From Ktedonobacter racemifer DSM 44963 (GTDB lineage Bacteria > Chloroflexota > Ktedonobacteria > Ktedonobacterales > Ktedonobacteraceae), in contig NZ_ADVG01000005.1 in the NCBI RefSeq assembly GCF_000178855.1, forward strand, positions 992,001 to 1,056,000: DNA of 64,000 bases, written 5' to 3'. This document shows, one piece after another, positions 45,422 through 52,720 of the stretch. The notes under the pieces were generated by a model, which was not told the DNA's origin, did not search any database, and saw only the letters and a program-made list of their open reading frames with translations. Each line of letters begins with the position of its first letter. Position 1 is the first letter of the stretch. Made by a program: the position numbers and the translations under genes.

Positions 45422-46324
45422 TTATTCGTTGAGAGGGGAGCGTGGAGAGGCAAGAGCTTGACGTGTATTGCGCATAAACCATATATAACTATCTTCCAGG
45501 TTGGGTTCGATGGCGACAACATTGGGGTTGGACGGCTTTTCACCAACAACACGATAGTGCGTATTCAGACCCATATTGAGCGTTGACACAATCGTAAAAT
45601 TCCCCTCCGGCTTTTGATCTGCTGTAATCTGCCAAACCTTGCCTTGCGCCTCCTTCAACATCTCAGAAACCGTTCCCTGAAAGAGCAGACGACCTTTCGC
45701 TATGCATGCAAGTTGCTGGCACGTTTGAGCGATGTCTTCAACGATATGTGTGGAGAGAAGCACAGTCCGTTTCCCCGCCAGGTCTGAAAGCAAGTTGCGG
45801 AAGAGGATACGCTCTTCGGGATCAAGGCCCGCTGTAGGTTCATCGACGATAAGCAGTTGAGGGTCGTTGAGGAGGGCCTGTGCAATGCCAATGCGGCGCT
45901 TCATGCCCCCAGAAAATGTTTTGAGCTTGCGGCGAGCAAGATGGCTCATTGCGACGATCTCTAGCGACTCATCAACACGTCGCTGCCTCTGTTTACGATC
46001 ATCGAGACCCTTGAGAATACCCATGTAGTCCAGAAATTCATACGCTGAAAGGTCGGTATACACACCTAATTCTTGAGGCAGATAGCCAAGGATACGCTTG
46101 ATCTGGGTTCGACCTCGCTCTGTAGTGCCATCATAGCTGCCGACACGAATTGAACCATTGGAAGGGGAAAGAACGCCCGCCAGAATGCGCATGAAGGTCG
46201 TTTTGCCTGCGCCGTTAGGACCAAGCAGGCCAAACATACCACCAGAGATAGTCAGACTCAGGTCCTCAAGAGCACGGATATCTCCTCTATAGACTTTGGT
46301 AAGGTGCCGAACTTCTATTCGCAT
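45422..46324 (-). CDS. ABC transporter ATP-binding protein
   Basis: A 300-residue ATPase of the BcrA/CcmA-like type. Walker A GPNGAGKTT, Q-loop LGYLPQELGVYTDL, signature FSGGMKRRIGIAQALL, Walker B LLIVDEPTAGLDPEE and the switch His in LLSTHIVED are intact. The 90-residue C-terminal extension (GKVWQITADQKPEGNFTIVS) is typical of partners of ABC-2 permeases. It begins the minus-strand group with the sigma factor, HEAT-membrane protein and permease. Confidence 0.93.
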   Translation of the reverse strand: MRIEVRHLTKVYRGDIRALEDLSLTISGGMFGLLGPNGAGKTTFMRILAGVLSPSNGSIRVGSYDGTTERGRTQIKRILGYLPQELGVYTDLSAYEFLDYMGILKGLDDRKQRQRRVDESLEIVAMSHLARRKLKTFSGGMKRRIGIAQALLNDPQLLIVDEPTAGLDPEERILFRNLLSDLAGKRTVLLSTHIVEDIAQTCQQLACIAKGRLLFQGTVSEMLKEAQGKVWQITADQKPEGNFTIVSTLNMGLNTHYRVVGEKPSNPNVVAIEPNLEDSYIWFMRNTRQALASPRSPLNE

Positions 46325-46671
46325 GCGAAGAATTCTCCGATCAGATGAAATGATTGTTATCTATATAGCGTTGCTAGCAAACAGAGTGAAACCAGCTTTG
46401 GCGTTTACAGCCTATCATGAAAAAGGGGAAACGCCAAGGGAGAGCAAAGGAAGCTCTTACCGAGTGGGGTTCTTTTTTGGATTGTGCTGCAAGAAATTGC
46501 AAAGGGGAAACTGGGTGTGGTGGGGTTGCAGACCGACTCACATGATGCTGGCTCTTCCGCGAAGTTGATGAAAAACACCGGTAGTTTGCTAAAGCGCGAA
46601 GCATTTTAACAGGCCTTTTATGTAATTGGGAAGGTTCTTCTATTACACTTGCATCATCTCCCTAGTCAACG
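46325..46671. other. Intergenic stretch upstream of the IscB element
   Basis: No gene supported. It holds the upstream region of the ABC ATPase operon and the left flank of the IscB transposon. If the omega RNA begins upstream of the element, the last 15-20 bases before 46672 (around CATCATCTCCCTA) would form its guide. Confidence 0.45.
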
Positions 46672-47075
46672 ATCCCCACGCATGAATGCGGGGGCTTGTC
46701 CCTTGTGTTGATGCCGTCTTCGTTGTCCAGCCGAGGTACCAGAGCCCGCAGGCAAGGCGCTGATTGGTACCAGCGTTGCGCTCGTCACGACACCTCGTTG
46801 TGCTTCCTCAGCAGCGAGCGCTGTCGCTCAGCGTTAAAAGCACCCGTCGGGGTACGGGTCGGTGCGTTGAGCCGAACAAGCGAGAGCAACACCGGCGAGG
46901 GGAGCGTCCTGAGTCAGCCTGCTCAGGACCGTTACACAGCCCGGTAACGGGGCCCTCACACGAGGGAAACGAAAGACCCTCTATGTCAAGAGCCAAAACG
47001 AGAAAGGAAAAAGTAAGGTGAGCAGAAATGAAACTGCCTCCCGTGTGGGCTTACAAGTCTCCCACCTCGGTCAAG
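46672..47075 (+). ncRNA. Predicted omega RNA (HEARO-type) of IscB, 5' part
   Basis: About 400 nt that do not read as protein but fold into many hairpins. These include GTCCTGAG/CTCAGGAC (46906-46929), CCGTTAC/GTAACGG, CCCTC/GAGGG, GAGCG/CGCTC and an outer GGTACCAG/CTGATTGGTACC pair. The segment CAACACCGGCGAGG and GCGTCCTGAG resembles the conserved core of HEARO/omega RNAs that lie upstream of iscB and guide it. The guide would come from the bases just left of the element. Its link to iscB is broken by an IS110-type insertion, so a full transcript reaching the gene is no longer expected from here. Confidence 0.72.
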
Positions 47076-47359
47076 GCCAAGACGAGCGCGCCCACCCCCG
47101 ACTCTTTCCCATCCTGCGCGGCCTTGACTCGGGGTGGTCTGCTGCGAGTAACCCACACCGGAAGTCGGGAACGCGGTGGTGGGCTGCGGCAGACGTTGGA
47201 GCGAAGGGCAGGGATGAAGGAATGGCTCACGCTCGGCAGAAAGAGCGTGGCGGGAACCGTTTGGGCGACTCCGTTGGAGCACACGGTCTCCGCACTGACA
47301 AAAGATGTTGCAGTGCTGAGTCTGCCCAACCAGCCATGACGCCAAGGGACAGCCTGGGT
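47076..47359 (-). ncRNA. Candidate seek/bridge RNA region of the IS110-family element
   Basis: A GC-rich non-coding stretch downstream of the transposase gene with self-complementary segments (for example GGCCTTGAC at about 47123 against GTCAAGGCC at 47070). IS1111-group elements carry their target-choosing RNA in this position. No consensus was checked, so this is a positional prediction. Confidence 0.35.
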
Positions 47360-48595
47360 TTAGGCGACACGTTGACGAGGCGCGTGAGCCAGCTTCGCCG
47401 CTTCAAACGTTGCGGCCTGATAGACGTCCTTACTCACCCACATGCGATAGATGATGCGTACCCAGACATTTGCCAGGCAGCGGACGGCCATACTGTGGGT
47501 CTTGCCTTCCATCCGCTTGCGCTGATAATACTCTCGTGCCCAGCCATCTTGTCGCGTCGTCTGCCAGGCGAACTGATAGAGCACATTGCGCAGCGGCTTG
47601 AGGCAGGCAAAGCGTTTATGGGCTTTGGAAAAATTGCCGCTTTGGAACGGCACAGGAGCCGTACCCGCCAGTTCCTGCACGCTTTGGGCATCTCGGTAAC
47701 GCGCTCGGTCATCCCCCCATTCGGCAAGCAGCCGCGGAGCCAGACGCTGAGCGGCCCGAGGCAGAGATTGCCACAGGTCATGGTCGGGATGCTTCAAAAA
47801 AAGGGAAGCAATCTCCTTATCGTAGCTTTTGATGTCCTCAAGCAGTAGCAGCAACTGTCTGACCAGCGAGAGCATCAGGCGCGATTTGGCACGCACGATA
47901 ACCTCATTGGCCGTCAACTCTTGGTGATGCAGTTGCTCCACTATCTCAGTGGCTGCCCGCCTCGCATTGGGATACTTGCACCTTTTGAGCAGTGCCTCAA
48001 TCTCTTCAAGGGAAGCGGCCGCCGCTGCGGCTGGAGTCGGATACGCCTGCAAAAACAGCAGTGTCGAGGGCTGATGCAGTTTTCCAAACAGCTTCAAGCC
48101 GACTGGGTAATACTCTTTGAGGCAGGCGGTGAGTTGGTTGACCAGTCGCGTTTGGCTTTGAATCAGGGCATCCTGATCGCGTGTGAGCGTCTTCAATTCA
48201 GCAATGATCGGGCTATCAGGAGAGAGGCGACGCAGATCGGCCAGGTCAAAACGTCCGGTTTTCGCCAGCAGATAGGCATCAATGCGGTCGGTCTTCGCGC
48301 CTGCTGTTTTACGCAGTTGATTCGCGGTCTTCGGGTTGACCGGATACACCGGAATGCCTGCTTCCAACAGGAAGGTAATGAGCAGGCCATGATTCGTTTC
48401 GACGATACAGGCCAGATCCTCCGGCCTAGAGGCTATGCTCAGCAAAAAGTCTTTCAAGTGGTGCAAACCTTGATGGCTGTGGGCAAAACGCTGCGTTCCC
48501 ACCCGATGTCCGGCTTCATCGAGCACAACCACATCATGATGGGTATCGCTCCAATCCAATCCAACATACCACATCTTCGAAGTTCCTTTCGCCAA
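47360..48595 (-). CDS. IS110-family transposase (DEDD)
   Basis: A 411-residue RuvC-like transposase. WYVGLDWSDTHHDVVVLD carries the first Asp, IVETNHGLLITFLLEAG the Glu, and KTDRIDAYLLAKTGRFD the next Asp pair. The C-terminal Tnp domain contains LPRAAQRLAPRLLAEWGDDR, ELAGTAPVPFQSGNFSKAHK (catalytic Ser region) and LRNVLYQFAW. The start is TTG at 48595 or ATG at 48574. Such enzymes use an element-encoded RNA to select target DNA. The gene looks intact, so this insertion may be young. Confidence 0.92.
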   Translation of the reverse strand: MAKGTSKMWYVGLDWSDTHHDVVVLDEAGHRVGTQRFAHSHQGLHHLKDFLLSIASRPEDLACIVETNHGLLITFLLEAGIPVYPVNPKTANQLRKTAGAKTDRIDAYLLAKTGRFDLADLRRLSPDSPIIAELKTLTRDQDALIQSQTRLVNQLTACLKEYYPVGLKLFGKLHQPSTLLFLQAYPTPAAAAAASLEEIEALLKRCKYPNARRAATEIVEQLHHQELTANEVIVRAKSRLMLSLVRQLLLLLEDIKSYDKEIASLFLKHPDHDLWQSLPRAAQRLAPRLLAEWGDDRARYRDAQSVQELAGTAPVPFQSGNFSKAHKRFACLKPLRNVLYQFAWQTTRQDGWAREYYQRKRMEGKTHSMAVRCLANVWVRIIYRMWVSKDVYQAATFEAAKLAHAPRQRVA

Positions 48596-48705
48596 AACGT
48601 CCTGGGAGCGGTCGGGTCCTTATATAACGGGTGCTCGAAGCAACTACCCTCCAATCATCGATTGGCCCAGGAAAAACTGCTGGGAAAGAGCGATCTTTCG
48701 TTGCC

Positions 48706-48822
48706 GGTCAAGCCGTGTGGAGTCCTTAGCCTTTCCCCAGCAGGACGAATCGAGCAGGGAGCGACCCTGCTAGCCCTTGGTCGAGAGGGCTTGAAAACAT
48801 ATTAACATATAAGGAGTCACCC
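48706..48822 (+). ncRNA. Structured leader directly upstream of iscB (probable 3' part of the omega RNA)
   Basis: TCAAGCC (about 48708) can pair with GGCTTGA (about 48792), enclosing the hairpin AGCAGGG/CCCTGCT and other short stems. An AAGGAG site for iscB follows at about 48811. The structure and position suit the 3' region of an omega RNA, separated from its 5' part (46672-47075) by the IS110-type element. Confidence 0.5.
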
Positions 48823-50112
48823 ATGGTGTTTGTGCTCGACAGACACAAAAAGCCGCTCATGCCCTGTACCCCCAGACGTGCACGCCTCCTGCTCGCACGC
48901 AAGCGGGCGGTGGTCCACCGGCTCAGCCCCTTCACGATCCGTCTCAAGGACCGCAGCGTCCAGCAGAGCACGCTGCAACCGGTGGCGCTCAAGATCGATC
49001 CTGGCGCAAAAACCACGGGCCTGGCCCTGGCGCGGGTGGAGGAGACCAGCGAGGGAGAGGTGCACCACGCGCTGCACCTGGCCGAACTCTCCCACCGAGG
49101 AGAGGAGGTCCGCGACCAACTGCGCAAACGGGCCGGGTATCGACGCCGGAGGCGTTCGACCAACCTGCGCTATCGGCCGGCGCGCTTCCTCAACCGCCGT
49201 CGAGCGCCTGGCTGGCTCCCGCCGTCCCTGCGCTCACGCATCGACAATGTCCTGTCCTGGGGCAGGCGCTATCAGCGCTGGGTTCCGCTGGTGCGCATCG
49301 CGGTGGAGCGCGTGAAGTTCGACACGCAGCTCTTGCAGCAACCAGAGATCTCCGGGGTCGAGTACCAGCGCGGGGAACTGGCCGGTTGGGAAGTGCGCGC
49401 CTATCTCCTGGAGAAGTTCGGGCGCAGGTGCGTGTACTGCGGGCGCACGGACACGCCCTTCGAGTTGGACCATATCCAGCCGCGCAGTCGGGGTGGTTCC
49501 AACCGCGTGTCGAATCTGGCGCTCAGTTGCCACACGTGCAATGCCGCCAAGGGGGAGCGCACCGCCGCGGAGTTCGGCCATCCCGAAGTGGCCGCCCAGG
49601 CGAAGCAGCCGTTGCGGGACACGGCGGCGGTCAACGCCACCCGCTACGCGCTCTGTGACGAACTGCGCACGCTGGACCTGCCGCTCACCACCTGGAGCGG
49701 CGGACGCACGAGATGGAACCGGGCGCGCTTCTCGATCCCCAAGACGCACGCGCTGGATGCCCTGTGCGTGGGGGAGGTGGCGGGAGTCAAGGTGGGTGCG
49801 CACCAGGCCCTGGCCATCACAGCCACGGGTCGGGGTCGCTACAGCCGCACGAATGTCGACGAGTCGGGCTTTCCGGTTGGCTCCTTGATGCGCCGCAAGC
49901 AGGTCCTGGGAATCAAAACGGGGGACCGGGTGCGGGCCATGGTTCCGGAAGGGTTTGCGGCGCAGGGGACCCATACCGGGCGCATCGCCGTGCGCGCGAA
50001 CAAGCACTTTCGCATGGGCAAGGTGCAGGGGATTCCTGCGCGATTTTGCCGGGTGCTCCAACTGGCCGACGGCTACGACTATGCTGTGGTGGCAACGACC
50101 TTGCAGGGATGA
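48823..50112 (+). CDS. iscB: IscB RNA-guided HNH/RuvC nuclease
   Basis: A 429-residue IscB, a compact ancestor of Cas9 that cuts DNA with an omega RNA guide. The N-terminal PLMP domain is clear (HKKPLMPCTPRRARLLLARK). RuvC-I has Asp59 (ALKIDPGAKTTGLAL), then an Arg-rich bridge helix (LRKRAGYRRRRRSTNLRYRP), RuvC-II Glu162 (IAVERVKFD), the HNH domain (CVYCGRTDTPFELDHIQPRS with His217, and CHTCNAAKGER), and RuvC-III with HALDAL (Asp312). The C-terminal target-interacting domain is present (GRGRYSRTNVDESGFPVG). All catalytic residues are kept, so the protein should be active if supplied with RNA. Its start has an AAGGAG site. Codon use is more GC-rich than the neighbours. Confidence 0.95.
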   Translation: MVFVLDRHKKPLMPCTPRRARLLLARKRAVVHRLSPFTIRLKDRSVQQSTLQPVALKIDPGAKTTGLALARVEETSEGEVHHALHLAELSHRGEEVRDQLRKRAGYRRRRRSTNLRYRPARFLNRRRAPGWLPPSLRSRIDNVLSWGRRYQRWVPLVRIAVERVKFDTQLLQQPEISGVEYQRGELAGWEVRAYLLEKFGRRCVYCGRTDTPFELDHIQPRSRGGSNRVSNLALSCHTCNAAKGERTAAEFGHPEVAAQAKQPLRDTAAVNATRYALCDELRTLDLPLTTWSGGRTRWNRARFSIPKTHALDALCVGEVAGVKVGAHQALAITATGRGRYSRTNVDESGFPVGSLMRRKQVLGIKTGDRVRAMVPEGFAAQGTHTGRIAVRANKHFRMGKVQGIPARFCRVLQLADGYDYAVVATTLQG

Positions 50113-50140
50113 CGGACCGAGGAGCCCCCTCCCCTGCCAC

Positions 50141-50186
50141 CAGGAAAGGAACGCCTGCTTCCTCCCCATGGGTGAACCCAGGGGCA
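50141..50186 (+). repeat. Right-end hairpin of the IscB element
   Basis: GAAAGGAACGCCT and TTCCTCCCC precede the hairpin CCCCATGGGTGAACCCAGGG (50164-50184). The same layout ends the element at 41880-42312 on the opposite strand. This is the subterminal palindrome that IS200/IS605 TnpA would recognise. Confidence 0.75.
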
Positions 50187-50235
50187 TCCGCAGGCCGAAT
50201 GAGGTGATACCGAACTTGATGGAAGGGCCTCTTCA

Positions 50236-50619
50236 ATGGCTGATCAAGCACTTTTACCTGATCCTACGCACTTACACCTGCTTCACCTGGAGGCAGAGAG
50301 CAACATGATCACGGCCACGGTGAAAACAACAGTTGAAACGGCCCGATGTCCGCCCTGCAACTGCGGATCAGAAAAAGTCCATTCCCAGTATCGTCGAGTG
50401 CTGGCAGACCTGCCCTGGATGGGGTGTGCCGTCCAAATGGTTCTGCATATCCGGCGCTTTTTCTGTCTGAATCCAGACTGCCAACGGAAGATCTTCACGG
50501 AGCGTTTGCCTGGGGTAGTCGCCCCTTACGCTCACCGAACGCTTCGGTTACAAGACCTCTTCACACTGATCAGTTTCGCTCTTGGAAGGGAGGCACCCAC
50601 GAGACGCGCAACGAGATAA
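50236..50619 (+). pseudogene. ISL3-family transposase, N-terminal fragment
   Basis: The frame contains the N-terminal zinc-binding segment ARCPPCNCGSEKVHSQYRRV, then LADLPWMGCAVQMVLHIRRF, FFCLNPDCQRKIFTERLPGV and the start of the HTH (LRLQDLFTLISFALG). The DDE catalytic region is missing and the frame diverges after about residue 117. It is a truncated copy next to the IscB element, with no ends found. Confidence 0.88.
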
Positions 50620-50671
50620 GCGCAAGTAAAGAGCAAAGAAACAGTCCGCCGGTGATCCTGTATTGTCACGA

Positions 50672-50707
50672 AAACGGCTCTCTGGTGTCCAGGTCGGAGA
50701 GCCGTTT
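50672..50707. terminator. Hairpin terminator downstream of wrbA
   Basis: AAACGGCTCTC (50672-50682) pairs fully with GAGAGCCGTTT (50697-50707), and a T-rich end follows on either strand. It lies 30 bp after the wrbA stop on the minus strand. Confidence 0.72.
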
Positions 50708-50738
50708 CTGTACGCTTGCCTTGCTGTTCTTCCTGTCC

Positions 50739-51359
50739 TTACGCTTGGAATTGCTTCGGACCAAGCCGAAGTGTCACTTCGGCCACTTGCTGTCCCAGGT
50801 AATGAGCCACGGCCAGATCATCCTCGGAGAGGGTACGACCCGCCGCTCCACCGGCAATCGCCATCACCCCATACGGCGAGCCTGCACGCTGGAGCAAAGG
50901 GGTGGCATAGCCACATGGCACCATGAGCATGCCCAGGTGCATCAGTTGCACCATCATCCCCAAAGCGGCCTGTTCAACGCCCCCATGCGGGGTTGAAGCC
51001 ACAGCCATCACCCCGGCAGGACGACCAAGCAGGGCATTGCTCCTCCAGAGGGGACTCGCTTGTTCCAAAAAGGCTTTCATGGCTGCTGACATTCCTCCAT
51101 AGCGTGTCCCTGAACCAAGAATCAGCCCATCAGCGTGTACCAAATCATCCATACGTGCCACGGGAAGCGGATGGATACGTTCTGCGTACACGCGCCCCGT
51201 CCAGGGATGGGCACGCAAGGCTTCCTCCGTCTCCAGGTCAGGAACTCGTTTCAACTGGGCAGTCATTCCTGGCACACTTTCCACGCCTCTCAGAGCCTGT
51301 TCGGCCAGCGTCAAACAGTTGCCACCCTGCGAATGGACGAGAACGAGAATATGCATCAT
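50739..51359 (-). CDS. wrbA: NAD(P)H:quinone oxidoreductase, WrbA-like flavodoxin
   Basis: A 206-residue flavodoxin-fold protein. MHILVLVHSQGGNCLTLAEQ is the FMN phosphate loop region, LVHADGLILGSGTRYGGMSA and AFLEQASPLWRSNALLGRPA match WrbA, and ASTPHGGVEQAALGMMVQLM is the second FMN loop. WrbA-type enzymes reduce quinones by two electrons with NAD(P)H and limit oxidative stress. It is followed by a hairpin terminator and preceded by an SDR tail on the same strand. Confidence 0.9.
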   Translation of the reverse strand: MMHILVLVHSQGGNCLTLAEQALRGVESVPGMTAQLKRVPDLETEEALRAHPWTGRVYAERIHPLPVARMDDLVHADGLILGSGTRYGGMSAAMKAFLEQASPLWRSNALLGRPAGVMAVASTPHGGVEQAALGMMVQLMHLGMLMVPCGYATPLLQRAGSPYGVMAIAGGAAGRTLSEDDLAVAHYLGQQVAEVTLRLGPKQFQA

Positions 51360-51385
51360 GTCTCCTCTTTCTTGCTCTTGCTGCT

Positions 51386-51490
51386 AGATGCCACCAGTGC
51401 AACGGATCGCTTCCCCATTCACATGACCGTTGGCTGCCGAGCCAAGGAACACGATCAGGGCCGCAACATCCTCCGGCCTGGTCAGTCGGC
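51386..51490 (-). pseudogene. Short-chain dehydrogenase, C-terminal fragment
   Basis: The reverse frame reads GRLTRPEDVAALIVFLGSAA and then GHVNGEAIRCTGGI with a stop. This is the standard C-terminal end of SDR oxidoreductases (PEDVA ... GG). Upstream (rightward) the SDR sequence ends abruptly where integrase coding begins, so the SDR gene was cut by integration or deletion. It is on the same strand as wrbA and once probably preceded it in an operon. Confidence 0.8.
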
Positions 51491-52460
51491 CCCTGCCTGG
51501 ACCGTCCAGGAGTACCTGGAATACTGGCTAAGCGCCCATGGGCCGACCATACGTGCTATTAGCCTTATGGGCTACAGACACGCCGTTAACCGCATTAATA
51601 AAATTGTGGGCAACGTTAAGTTAAAGGCCCTTAAGGCAGATAAAATACAACTAGCCTATGGTACGATGCTTAAGAACGGCTTTAAGCCCAGGACGATACA
51701 AACCACGCACACGATTTTTGCCATTGCTTTAAATGACGCGGTGGACTGGGAATACTTGCCCAGTAACCCCGCGTCAAAAGTCACGCCCCCAAAAGCAGGC
51801 AAGAGAGAATATACATTGCTGGATATGGACGAAGCTAAGCGCCTCATAGACGCGGCGGGCGATACGCCTATACGTGCTATAATTGCCCTCGCGGTCGGGA
51901 CGGGTATGCGTAAGGCTGAAATAACCGCCTTAAAATGGTCCTCTATCGACCTGGACGCAAAAAAATTGTATGTCGCCGAGGGCGCGGTTTATGTGAAGTT
52001 AGATGAAACACCAGGCCAAATTGTGGAAAATGACCCTAAAACGTCCAGCGGGCGGCGGTCGCTTACCCTGCCCGACTTTGTCATTGACGAATTGCGCGCC
52101 CATAAGATACGGCAAAAAGAGCAACGGCTTAAGGCAGGGGCAGCCTGGGTGGATCACGGCCTAGTGTTTACCAATCGGCGCGGGGGCCACATATATGTGT
52201 CTATTAACGAAATGTTCAAACGTGTATTAGCTCAGGCCGGCTTACCGGATATGCGCTTGCATGACCTCAGGCACTCCCTCGCGTCTATCCTGCTAGCTAT
52301 GGGCGTACATCCTAAGGTAGTGCAGGAGATACTGGGGCATAGTAGCATAACCATAACTATGAATATCTACAGCCACGTTATGCCGTCAATGCATAGTGCG
52401 GCGGTGGAGGGCCTGAACGCCAAATTTAAAGGCGGCGACCTGGGCGAAAACGCGATATAA
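51486..52460 (+). CDS. Tyrosine recombinase (phage-type integrase), possibly 5'-truncated
   Basis: Integrase sequence starts near SAPAWTVQEYLEYWLSAHGP (SAM-like core-binding domain) and continues to the catalytic domain: LAVGTGMRKAEITALKWSSI (first Arg), DPKTSSGRRSLTLP (Lys region), LHDLRHSLASILLAMGVHPK (HxLR), LGHSSITITMNIYSH with the Tyr nucleophile in NIYSHV. About 320 residues are left; the usual arm-binding N-terminus is missing because the frame runs backward into SDR-tail DNA. The first in-frame Met after the junction is at 51567. Codon use (many CTT, AAG, TTA) differs from the neighbours, which suggests transfer. Confidence 0.82.
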   Translation, partial: SAPAWTVQEYLEYWLSAHGPTIRAISLMGYRHAVNRINKIVGNVKLKALKADKIQLAYGTMLKNGFKPRTIQTTHTIFAIALNDAVDWEYLPSNPASKVTPPKAGKREYTLLDMDEAKRLIDAAGDTPIRAIIALAVGTGMRKAEITALKWSSIDLDAKKLYVAEGAVYVKLDETPGQIVENDPKTSSGRRSLTLPDFVIDELRAHKIRQKEQRLKAGAAWVDHGLVFTNRRGGHIYVSINEMFKRVLAQAGLPDMRLHDLRHSLASILLAMGVHPKVVQEILGHSSITITMNIYSHVMPSMHSAAVEGLNAKFKGGDLGENAI

Positions 52461-52720
52461 AAGCGGGGCAAATTTGGGGCAAAAAGTACATTTTTAAGGC
52501 TATTGGGTGTCAAATTGGGTGCAAAGTGGGGCTTGTGGTCTAGTTTGACATAGACTCATCAGGCTTGCAGGGCGGATTAAAGGGGCTAGGTATTTTAAAA
52601 CCCGTGACTATGCGATATACTAAAGTATCAATGCATGCAAATTAGTTGGTAGTGAGTAGCCGCAGGCGCGAGAAGTCATGCACAGTATATGTCGCATTAT
52701 CTATCCAAGGAGCGAAAACG
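52461..52720. other. Post-integrase spacer with short repeats, possible att relic
   Basis: Just after the integrase stop the DNA repeats GGGGCAAATTTGGGGCAAAAA and a variant (TTGGGTGCAAAGTGGGGC) within 70 bases, as often seen near attachment sites or recombinase arm sites. No second copy of a core was found at the left junction. The last part provides the AAGGAG site for the aminotransferase. Confidence 0.35.

Larger units (their letters stand above)
47076..48705 (-). mobile_element. IS110-family (IS1111-like) element inserted between omega RNA and iscB
   Basis: It encodes a DEDD transposase on the minus strand. A 10-bp inverted pair CTCTTTCCCA (47102-47111) and TGGGAAAGAG (48681-48690) lies near the presumed ends, like the subterminal repeats of the IS1111 group. 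GGTCAAG occurs on both sides (47069-47075 and 48706-48712) and may mark the target core. About 280 nt of structured non-coding DNA follow the transposase gene, where IS1111 elements encode their guide (seek/bridge) RNA. The exact ends are estimates. Confidence 0.65.
46672..50186 (+). mobile_element. IS200/IS605-type element carrying IscB, interrupted by an IS110-family element
   Basis: The left end is a hairpin (46674-46694, CCCCACGCATGAATGCGGGG) followed by GCTTGTCCC. The right end is GAAAGGAACGCCT...TTCCTCCCC with a hairpin at 50164-50184. Both are nearly matched by the 0.43-kb element at 41880-42312, which supports the boundaries. Inside are a structured RNA region and iscB, and no tnpA, so it would depend on a transposase in trans. 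An IS110/IS1111-type element occupies about 47076-48705. Confidence 0.8.

Noticed and set aside
47018..47848. Forward 276-codon frame across the RNA region and transposase
   Set aside because: It overlaps structured non-coding DNA and is antisense to the IS110 transposase; no domain.
48823..50112. Possibility that the HNH/RuvC protein is TnpB or a Cas9 fragment
   Set aside because: It has an N-terminal PLMP domain, HNH inside RuvC and normal IscB length, and no CRISPR array is near.
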